Positions 1 through 5,318 of a stretch of DNA of 6,492 bases are shown one piece after another. A program made the position numbers and the translations under genes. The number at the start of each line of letters is the position of its first letter. The first letter of the stretch is position 1. Source of the DNA: Solirubrobacteraceae bacterium (GTDB lineage Bacteria > Actinomycetota > Thermoleophilia > Solirubrobacterales > Solirubrobacteraceae); NCBI GenBank assembly GCA_016462245.1, contig JAEMTR010000082.1, forward strand, positions 1 to 6,492. The letters are read 5' to 3'. The notes beneath the pieces were generated by a model. It did no database searches and was not told where the DNA came from. It worked only from the letters and a program-made list of their open reading frames with translations.

Positions 1-2
1 GG

Positions 3-785
3 CTAGCCACTTGGAGCAGCAGCGCTGTCGCTGCCTCTGACGGCGCGGTCGCGCGGGCGTGGGCCGCTCGGCGCTGGCAACTGGTCAATCGGCGCGAAGC
101 GCGCCGCCTTCGATTCGGCGAGGTCGCCGCGGGCGATTGAGCGGAGGAAGGCGTAACAGACGAGTACGTGGATCTTCGACTGCGTTGCCGCGTAGACCCA
201 TTGAGCGATCGAGGCGGCGATCCGCGGGTAGTAATTAGCGATCTCGACATCAACGTGAAGCGTGCTCATCTCGGGCTTAGTGCCAGGCCTGCGAGCAACG
301 TCGATTTCGAGGTATCCATCGCCGTCAATTCCCGGCGCGGCTACCAGCACGCCACGCTCGATCTTCCATCGCACAATGCCGCGAAGATCATCCATCTCGT
401 ATTCGGGTTTGCGGAAGGCGAGCAGCACGAACGGTCTGCGAATGAAGACGACGAAGCGCTCCTCGTCGGTGTACTGAATTCGGATTAGCCCGAGCGTGCA
501 GCGCGTCAGGAAGCGCCAGTAGGTGCGCGCGAGGCGCTCCAGGTTAACCGGCGTCCAGATCTCCTCCAGCACCTCTGAGTTGATCTGTAGGTCGGCCGAC
601 TGAACCGATCGCACTGCGCCACGCTGGTCGCTGTGAGTTGAGTCCTGAAGCGCGCCGATTTCAACTGCGCCAACCTTGCTTGGCCGGCTGATGAGCTTGG
701 TTCCGAGCGCGACAAGCGCTAGTGCCAGCACTACTAATCCGGCGCTTATGGCCAGCGTTTCAATGATTATTAGGACCGTGTTCAT
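3..785 (-). CDS. Single-pass membrane protein of unknown function, second gene of a YbjT-like unit
   Basis: A complete 260-residue protein with an ATG start and a TAG stop; I cannot assign a function. Residues about 4-30 are a strongly hydrophobic helix followed by Lys and Arg, which suggests an N-terminal membrane anchor with the rest in the cytoplasm. Residues 40-75 look like a linker. The folded part is about 75-222, with alternating hydrophobic strands (FVVFIRRPFVLLAF, 111-124), a WKIERGVLV segment (140-148), a Gly/Asp turn and GYLEIDV (157-163), then an aromatic-rich helix region (ANYYPRIAASIAQWVYAATQ, 183-202) and FLRSIAR (213-219). The last 35 residues are Pro/Arg/Ser-rich and probably disordered. 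The start codon overlaps the stop codon of the upstream NAD(P)-binding gene (ATGA), which implies translational coupling and a shared function. The strand pattern loosely recalls the small-molecule-binding domain fused to the C-terminus of some YbjT-type proteins, but that is only a guess. Confidence 0.8.
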   Translation of the reverse strand: MNTVLIIIETLAISAGLVVLALALVALGTKLISRPSKVGAVEIGALQDSTHSDQRGAVRSVQSADLQINSEVLEEIWTPVNLERLARTYWRFLTRCTLGLIRIQYTDEERFVVFIRRPFVLLAFRKPEYEMDDLRGIVRWKIERGVLVAAPGIDGDGYLEIDVARRPGTKPEMSTLHVDVEIANYYPRIAASIAQWVYAATQSKIHVLVCYAFLRSIARGDLAESKAARFAPIDQLPAPSGPRPRDRAVRGSDSAAAPSG

Positions 786-1693
786 TTGGCCTCGGTGGCG
801 CTCTCCTGCATCGCCCGCTCAACGGCTTGGTCAAAGTCCATCGGGCTGTCGTTGATCCCGGCCGGCGGCGGCGTGCGCACGATCATCTCTTCTTTGAGCC
901 CGTCAATCAGCGGCCGCGCCAGCGCCGGTTCGACGCTGGTGATGAAACGAACCCAGTAGGAGGAGAGCCGCGGCGAGAGCACCGGTACAGGGATGATCAG
1001 CGGCTCACGGCGGCCTTCGAGCCGCGCGAAGCGATCCATCATCTGGCGGTAGCTGACGATCTCAGCTCCGCCCAGTTCAACGTCGCTCGGTGGGGCCTCG
1101 AAGTCGGCCAGTACCTCCAGCGCGTCGGTGACGTCATCGGCGGCGATCGGCTGAGTGCGCGTATCGATCCATTTCGGGCCGACCATCAGCGGCAGGCGGT
1201 GAACTAGTTGGCTGAGCATTGTGAACGAAGCGCTGTCGGCGCTGATCACCATCGCGGCGCGGGCGTGGACCGGTTCGGGAACGCTGGTCGCGAGAATCTC
1301 GGCGACCTCGGCGCGGCTTGAAAGGTGCGCTGAGCCACCGCCGGAAGGAGGCAGTCCGCCGAGGTAGACGATCCGCCGCACGCCGGCCCGCTCTGCAGCC
1401 CTAGCGAAGTTCTCTGCGCCGATCCGGTCGTTCAGCTCAAAGTCGCCTGGCGAGCGGCCCATCGAGTGGATCAGGTAGTAGGCGACATCTACGCCTTCGA
1501 GTGCGGCGCCGAGCCCCGCGCCGCTAAGCACGTCACCCTCGTCGACCTCAATGTCGCCGAGCGATGCCTGCGCCGGGTTGCGCACTAGCGCCTTGACCGT
1601 GTGGCCGCTTTCGAGCAGCTTCGGCAGCAGCGCGCCGCCGACCGCGCCGGTCGCGCCGGTAAGCAAGATTGACTGTGTTTTGTGAGTGTCCAT
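782..1693 (-). CDS. YbjT/NmrA-like NAD(P)-binding protein (atypical SDR)
   Basis: A 303-residue Rossmann-fold protein of the atypical short-chain dehydrogenase group. The nucleotide-binding glycine motif TGATGAVGG lies at 12-20 right after the first strand, and LVRNP (36-40) carries the Arg often linked to NADP preference. VDVAYYLIHSMG (68-79) replaces the usual SDR YxxxK active site and is typical of the YbjT branch. RIVYLGGL (107-114), AAMVISADSASF (146-157) and WIDTRTQPIAADDV (175-188) match the rest of that family in order. Many relatives carry an extra C-terminal DUF2867 domain; this one stops at the Rossmann and substrate-lobe length. No clear Shine-Dalgarno precedes the ATG, but the start sits directly before the first strand, as expected. 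The gene is divergent from a MerR-DICT regulator and overlaps the next gene by 4 bases (ATGA). The substrate is unknown; a redox-sensing or reductase role is inferred. Confidence 0.88.
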   Translation of the reverse strand: MDTHKTQSILLTGATGAVGGALLPKLLESGHTVKALVRNPAQASLGDIEVDEGDVLSGAGLGAALEGVDVAYYLIHSMGRSPGDFELNDRIGAENFARAAERAGVRRIVYLGGLPPSGGGSAHLSSRAEVAEILATSVPEPVHARAAMVISADSASFTMLSQLVHRLPLMVGPKWIDTRTQPIAADDVTDALEVLADFEAPPSDVELGGAEIVSYRQMMDRFARLEGRREPLIIPVPVLSPRLSSYWVRFITSVEPALARPLIDGLKEEMIVRTPPPAGINDSPMDFDQAVERAMQESATEAK

Positions 1694-1730
1694 GTGACAG
1701 GTACGTGCAGGATTCAGTTCAAGGATGACC

Positions 1731-1749
1731 TATCTAGGCGGATTGTCCG
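1731..1749 (-). promoter_or_regulatory. Possible promoter/operator of the YbjT-like unit
   Basis: On the minus strand TAGATA (1736-1731) could be a -10 box. The inverted repeat CGGA-TTG-TCCG (1739-1749) lies immediately upstream, where a spacer between -35 and -10 would be. MerR-family regulators usually bind such a spacer. I see no good -35 match, so the promoter call is weak. The repeat itself is directly visible. Confidence 0.3.
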
Positions 1750-1772
1750 TATTTAAGATTTGAGGGGGAGGC

Positions 1773-1785
1773 CGGAAAGCTTCCG
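1773..1785. promoter_or_regulatory. Second CGGA/TCCG inverted repeat before the MerR gene
   Basis: CGGAA-AGC-TTCCG is a perfect 5-bp inverted repeat with a 3-base spacer, 15 bases before the MerR-DICT start codon. Its outer half-sites (CGGA and TCCG) match those of the repeat at 1739-1749, and the two centres are 35 bp apart. An operator used for autoregulation is a reasonable inference; it could also be chance in a GC-rich spacer. Confidence 0.3.
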
Positions 1786-1800
1786 CTGGGAACTAATACG

Positions 1801-2643
1801 ATGAATGATCTAGCCATTAAAGACGTTGCCGAGCAAAGCGGCATTGCTTCGGGAACACTACGCATGTGGGAGCAGCGCTACGGCTTTCCCAAGCCTCAGC
1901 GCAGCTCCAATGGTTACCGCAGCTACAGCGCTGAAGACGTAGAGGCGCTGCGCCGCGTCCAGGCCTACCGTCACCGCGGGCTCTCAATCGCCTCGGCAAT
2001 CGAACGCGCGATCGAAGACGGCAGTCTCTCTGATCGCCCTTCGCTCTATGCGGCCGTCGCCTCCTCCGGCCGTGACGTGCGGCCGCAGATTCTGCGCAAG
2101 TCGACGCTGATGGCGCTGAGCCGCGCGATCGAGCACGAGACACTGGCCAGCGCGGCGGCGCCGGTGCTGGTCGGCGCCTTTCAGCACGAATCGTTTTACC
2201 GCGCAGTCGAGCCGCGTTACCGCCAACTCGCCAAACAGGCCGATGCCGCGATCGTCTTCGCTGACTTTGAGGCCGAGCGCTCGCCGAAGGGTGGGCCGGT
2301 TGAGATTCCGCTAGCTCCCGAGGACGCGCTCGGCAACGAGTGGGCGGTCGTCGTCGATGCACCGGGCTATTGCGCGTGCTTGCTGGCCTGGGAGCAGCAT
2401 GGGGTCACCGAGCCTGGCGATGACGGTGATCTCGACCGCCGCTTCGAGGCAATCTGGACGCTCGACCCGTTGGCAACGCGCCGCGCAGCGCAAGCTGCCG
2501 CGCGGCTTGTTTCGCACACCGATCCGACGCTCGGCGCTGAGCTCGATCAACTTCTGCTTGAGCGGCCGATAGCAGTCAATGATGCGGCGCCTGCGCTGAC
2601 AGCGCTCACCAACCGCGTTGTCGCCTACCTCGAAGTCGCTTAG
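1801..2643 (+). CDS. MerR-family transcriptional regulator with DICT sensory domain
   Basis: A 280-residue two-domain regulator. Residues 1-70 form a MerR winged helix-turn-helix: LAIKDVAEQSGIASGTLRMW, then WEQRYGFPKPQRSSNGYRSY (23-42), the wing signature seen in the CarH/LitR-like branch, and EDVEALRRV (45-53). After a linker, residues about 100-240 match the DICT domain, named for its occurrence with diguanylate cyclases and two-component proteins. Landmarks are MALSRAIE (104-111), VGAFQHESFYRAVEPRYRQL (124-143), VFADFE (152-157), NEWAVVVDAP (179-188) and RRFEAIWTLDP (213-223). DICT sits where CarH/LitR proteins carry a B12-binding domain, so the signal differs and is unknown here. It starts with ATG; only a weak GGGA (1788-1791) is a candidate ribosome-binding site. 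It is divergent from the YbjT-like unit, its likely target, and its stop codon overlaps that of moeA. Confidence 0.9.
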   Translation: MNDLAIKDVAEQSGIASGTLRMWEQRYGFPKPQRSSNGYRSYSAEDVEALRRVQAYRHRGLSIASAIERAIEDGSLSDRPSLYAAVASSGRDVRPQILRKSTLMALSRAIEHETLASAAAPVLVGAFQHESFYRAVEPRYRQLAKQADAAIVFADFEAERSPKGGPVEIPLAPEDALGNEWAVVVDAPGYCACLLAWEQHGVTEPGDDGDLDRRFEAIWTLDPLATRRAAQAAARLVSHTDPTLGAELDQLLLERPIAVNDAAPALTALTNRVVAYLEVA

Positions 2644-3824
2644 GGCTGCAGCGAGAGCAGCTCGATCGGGCTGCCGGCGGCAAGCGATCCTTCGCCGCGC
2701 GGGATTACGGCCAGCGCGTCGGCTAGCGCCACCGAGCTGAGGATGTGCGAACCCTGCGGGCCAGTAGCGAATACCTCGCCGCCGTCAAGACGGACGCGCA
2801 CGCACTCGTCGCGGTCGGGATGGCGGGCGATCGCTTCTCCCAGCGTGGCGCTGCTCGTCGCTTGCGGCGAGCGGCCTTGGATAGCGCGTAGCGCGGGAGC
2901 TGCGAAGAGTAGGAAGGTGACGATCGCTGAAACCGGGTTGCCAGGCAGTCCGAAGACCAGCTTCGCCTCGCTACTACCGAACCAGGTTGGTCGCCCGGGG
3001 CGCAGCGCCACGCGCCAGAAGCGCTCTTCGACGCCAAGCTCGATGAAGGCGCCTTTGACGTGGTCGTGGGGCCCAACTGAGACGCCGCCGGAGCAGACGA
3101 CGAGGTCAGCTTGGCCCAGCGCCTCGGCAAAGCGGCTCATTGTCGCGGCCGGGTCGTCGCCGACGTGGCTGGCGAGCACTACCTCTGCGCCGGCGGCTCG
3201 GACAAGCGCTTGCAGCGTCGTCAAGTTGGAGTCGTGTAGCTCTCCCGGAGCTAGCTCTGCGCCCGCTTCGCGCAGTTCATCGCCGGTGGCGATCACCGCC
3301 ACGCGGGCGCGGCGCACGCACTGCAGCTCGGCGCGGCCAGCGGCAACGGCGATTCCCAGCTCGGCTGGCCCAAGCTCGCGGCCGGGAGCAAGGACAGCGT
3401 CGCCGGCGCGCAGGTCTTCGCCAGCGAGGCGAACGTTGCGCCCGGCGCTTAGCTGCTCCAGCAAGGTCACGTTGGCGCCTTCGTCCTCGACGACCTCGAT
3501 CGGTGCGACCGCGTCGGCGCCCTCAGGCATCACCGCGCCGGTTGAAATCCGTACCGCTTCGCCGTCTCCGACAGTCACATCGCAGGGTTGCCCCGCGCGC
3601 GATTCGCCGATCACGCGCAGCGCGCGGCCAGCCTCGCCGGAGCGCGCCGCAAAGCCATCCATCGCGCTGTTGGCGCGGCTCGGCACGTCGCCGCTCGCGA
3701 TCACCTGCTCGGCGAGCACCAAGCCCAGCGCGTCGTCGACGGCCGTGGTCTCGGCAGGAAGCAGGCTGCTGAAGCCGGCGATCAGCGCTTGAGCCTGCGC
3801 GATGTTGAGCGGCTCGTCGGCCAC
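2640..3824 (-). CDS. moeA: Molybdopterin molybdenumtransferase MoeA
   Basis: A 394-residue cytoplasmic enzyme of usual family length that inserts molybdate into adenylylated molybdopterin in the last step of molybdenum cofactor synthesis. All signature blocks appear in order: SAMDGFA (53-59), STGAVMPEGADAV (94-106), AGEDLRAGD (134-142), VAVIATGDEL (175-184), HDSN (197-200), SGGVSVGPHD (245-254), RPGRPTWFG (275-283) and GLPGNPVSA (292-300). Domain IV spans about 318-394 (GSHILSSVALADALAVIPRG, 358-377). The loop usually written KPGKP has Arg at both basic positions. It starts with GTG (3824-3822), and an AGG-type ribosome-binding site overlaps the stop codon of the upstream RlpA-like gene, which ends only 7 bp away. 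The two are almost certainly cotranscribed, so moeA probably falls under the upstream riboswitch. Its TAA stop overlaps the TAG of the convergent MerR gene, leaving no room for a terminator between them. Confidence 0.96.
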   Translation of the reverse strand: MADEPLNIAQAQALIAGFSSLLPAETTAVDDALGLVLAEQVIASGDVPSRANSAMDGFAARSGEAGRALRVIGESRAGQPCDVTVGDGEAVRISTGAVMPEGADAVAPIEVVEDEGANVTLLEQLSAGRNVRLAGEDLRAGDAVLAPGRELGPAELGIAVAAGRAELQCVRRARVAVIATGDELREAGAELAPGELHDSNLTTLQALVRAAGAEVVLASHVGDDPAATMSRFAEALGQADLVVCSGGVSVGPHDHVKGAFIELGVEERFWRVALRPGRPTWFGSSEAKLVFGLPGNPVSAIVTFLLFAAPALRAIQGRSPQATSSATLGEAIARHPDRDECVRVRLDGGEVFATGPQGSHILSSVALADALAVIPRGEGSLAAGSPIELLSLQP

Positions 3825-3831
3825 GCTCGAC

Positions 3832-4545
3832 CTAGCTCGCTGCGGGAATCGCGCCGGGCAGCTGGGCGGCGCTCAGCTTCGACAACTTTGTGCCGCTGCG
3901 CAGCACGCCAACGGCGCCGCGCCCGGTGTTCACGAAGCCAAGCCGCCTTGCGGCTTCGATCGTCAGGTCGTAGCTGATGCCGCGGCCGTAGGGGCCGCGG
4001 TCGATCACGGGAACGGTGATCGACTTGCCGCGGAAGCTGAAGTCCAGCATCGTGCCGCAGGGGAGCGTCTTGTGGGCAACACCGAGCGTCGTCTTGCGCA
4101 GCTTCACGCCGCAGGCCGACGTTGTTCCGGCTTGGTCATACCAGGTGGCCTGAGTCTTGTTGTGGACCGTGATCACGGTTGTCGGTGTCGCAGCCAGTTC
4201 GCTCTTGCGCGCTCCCGCCGTTACGGCGCGGGCGAGAAAGCGGCCGCTCTTCGGTGCGCGCCACGAAAGCTTGAAGCTGCCGTCACGGGCAGCCGGTCCG
4301 CGGGCAACCGTAAGCCAAGAGCCTGATCGGCCTTGGAGCTGGATCTCAGCTCTGCGGCCTGATCCGCTGCCGGCGAGCATCCCCGTTAGCGATGCCGGGC
4401 TACCGAGCGTTGAAGGGGAGGCGCTCAGCAGCGACTCTCCGGCTTCGATTCCGCCTGGGCCTTGTGCCAGCGCAGGCGCAGCGAATCCCGCCAGCAGCAA
4501 GGCTGCGGCCGGTACGGAAAGTAGATGTCGGTACGTAAAGCGGAT
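3832..4545 (-). CDS. Secreted RlpA-like double-psi beta-barrel protein, probable cell-wall enzyme
   Basis: An exported protein with a C-terminal double-psi beta-barrel like septal protein and lytic transglycosylase RlpA. Numbered from codon 4545 (237 aa): signal peptide 1-27 with a basic n-region (RFTYRH), a hydrophobic core (LLSVPAAALLLAGFAAPALA) and likely cleavage at ALA/QG; a beta-rich, Ser/Gly/Arg-rich domain at about 50-115; and the barrel at about 132-216 with ATWYDQAG, SACG, GVAHKTLPCGT (His158), VIDRGPYGRG (Asp182) and YDLTIEAARRLGF. Cys145 and Cys163 could form a disulfide. The His and Asp match RlpA catalytic positions; the extra acidic residues of the Pseudomonas enzyme are not obvious. 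The start is uncertain. The first conventional codon is TTG at 4500, but it would cut the signal peptide in half and has no ribosome-binding site. Upstream in frame to the TAG at 4611-4609 there is no ATG, GTG or TTG. ATC at 4545-4543 fits best, with GAG 11 bases upstream. A c-di-AMP riboswitch precedes the gene and moeA follows after 7 bp. Confidence 0.87.
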   Translation of the reverse strand: MRFTYRHLLSVPAAALLLAGFAAPALAQGPGGIEAGESLLSASPSTLGSPASLTGMLAGSGSGRRAEIQLQGRSGSWLTVARGPAARDGSFKLSWRAPKSGRFLARAVTAGARKSELAATPTTVITVHNKTQATWYDQAGTTSACGVKLRKTTLGVAHKTLPCGTMLDFSFRGKSITVPVIDRGPYGRGISYDLTIEAARRLGFVNTGRGAVGVLRSGTKLSKLSAAQLPGAIPAAS

Positions 4546-4566
4546 CTTGTTCTTGTCTCGTTGGTG

Positions 4567-4702
4567 GCCTACGAGGTGAGCTGACGGGCTCGGGCCAAAC
4601 GAGCGGCCCTACAGACATCCGTTGTCCGATTCGCCCCAGCGAGCCAAGGCTCGCAGTGGTTCCCCCGTCCGCCTCACGCAGGGCGCGAAGCGGTTCGGCA
4701 TT
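4567..4702 (-). ncRNA. c-di-AMP riboswitch (ydaO/yuaA family)
   Basis: The minus strand carries the conserved blocks of the ydaO/yuaA aptamer in order: AATGCCGAACC near the 5' end (from 4702), GGGGGAACCA (4666-4657), GGGGCGAATC (4637-4628), and the diagnostic 3' block CCGTCAGCTCACCTCGTAGG (4587-4568). Between them are a 7-bp hairpin, GCGAGCC/GGCTCGC (4654-4639), and a 5-bp stem, GGGCC/GGCCC (4609-4592). GCC near the 5' end can pair with GGC at the 3' end to close the aptamer. This class binds cyclic di-AMP; in actinobacteria it often precedes rpf and other cell-wall hydrolase genes and generally lowers their expression when ligand is bound. Here it lies just upstream of an RlpA-like gene. I see no intrinsic terminator between aptamer and gene. 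The exact ends are approximate. Confidence 0.92.
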
Positions 4703-4763
4703 ACGCCCTAAAGGGTACAGCAAGCAGCAGTAGGAAGGGGAGCGGCTGTAGTGGCGGGCTCTG

Positions 4764-5111
4764 CTAGCCGGGGAGCAGCCGCAGCGCGGCGCGCGTCAGC
4801 TCGGTCAGCAGTCCGGCGGGGTCGGCGTTGCCGAAGCTTTTGCCGTGGTTTGGCGTGGCGTAGCCGGCTCGAGGCACTGAGCTGCGGCGCTTTGGTTCTA
4901 CTGCCGGCAGATCGACGACCGGCTTCAGCTTCGGCGCCTGCTTGGCCTGCGAACCACCGTTTGCGGCGGAAGCCTTGGCGTCAGTTTTGGCGCTCGCCTG
5001 TGACATTCTCGCTGCCTCACGGCGCACGCTTGGGCGCTGGCGACGGCTGCGCGGAAGGTTCGTCAGGACGTCCTTTTCGGTCGTCGGATCCTGTGGCTCT
5101 GAAGGCTGCAT
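4764..5111 (-). CDS. Small Arg/Pro-rich hypothetical protein
   Basis: A protein of 115 residues whose function I cannot name. From the chosen ATG it begins MQPSEPQDPTTEKDVLTNLP. Landmarks are LPRSRRQRPSVRR (19-31), a low-complexity Ala/Ser/Lys/Gln linker (about 33-62), VVDLPAVEPKRRSSVPRAGYAT (about 66-87) and a short amphipathic C-terminus, LLTELTRAALRLLPG. There is no membrane segment or signal peptide; most of it looks disordered and strongly basic. The LPRSR...AGYATP arrangement resembles small conserved proteins I associate with Solirubrobacterales, a recollection and not a search result. The frame stays open up to a GTG at 5207, but those 32 extra codons look non-coding and include likely promoter sequence, so the inner ATG is preferred; its ribosome-binding site is weak. 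It is divergent from rpoD and lies about 60 bp upstream of the riboswitch on the same strand. Confidence 0.6.
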   Translation of the reverse strand: MQPSEPQDPTTEKDVLTNLPRSRRQRPSVRREAARMSQASAKTDAKASAANGGSQAKQAPKLKPVVDLPAVEPKRRSSVPRAGYATPNHGKSFGNADPAGLLTELTRAALRLLPG

Positions 5112-5266
5112 TGGCTCATTCTGCCACGCCGGAAACAAAGATGCGGGATTTAGCGTGTAAATCTTCGCCACGATTACTCCGACGGCGGTACTCTGGAGGC
5201 TCTGCACAGTCGTTCGATCGCTCGCCGGGGGGAGTCTCAGCGGTGATCTTCTACTGTCATCAGGGC

Positions 5267-5281
5267 CCCGGCGCTGCCGGG
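5267..5281 (+). other. GC-rich hairpin in the rpoD leader
   Basis: CCCGGC (5267-5272) and GCCGGG (5276-5281) form a perfect 6-bp stem with a GCT loop, about 33 bases before the sigma factor start. No T-run follows, so it is not a standard terminator. It may be a leader structure of rpoD or chance in GC-rich DNA. Confidence 0.35.
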
Positions 5282-5300
5282 TGTAGATGATCCTTCGAGC

Positions 5301-5318
5301 ATGAAACGGATGCCATGA
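5301..5318 (+). other. Possible five-codon upstream ORF overlapping the rpoD start
   Basis: ATG AAA CGG ATG CCA TGA encodes MKRMP and ends within the ATGA that also holds the sigma factor start codon. Such an arrangement can allow termination-reinitiation. No strong ribosome-binding site precedes it, and a short ORF this size may arise by chance. Confidence 0.25.

Noticed and set aside
2743..3792. A 349-codon open frame on the plus strand, opposite moeA
   Set aside because: Its composition is Ser/Ala/Arg/Pro-rich without any domain pattern, and it lies wholly antisense to a clear moeA. It is a shadow of GC-rich codon use.
4400..4723. A 107-codon open frame on the minus strand across the riboswitch
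   Set aside because: It translates the riboswitch RNA and overlaps the RlpA-like signal peptide in another frame; the RNA motif and signal peptide explain the sequence better.
5112..5207. N-terminal extension of the small hypothetical protein to a GTG at 5207
   Set aside because: The extra 32 residues do not resemble the rest of the protein and would consume most of the shared promoter region with rpoD.
4751..5290. A 179-codon open frame on the plus strand, upstream of rpoD
   Set aside because: Low-complexity Ala/Arg/Ser composition and antisense to the small hypothetical protein, whose ordered LPRSR and AGYAT motifs look more real.
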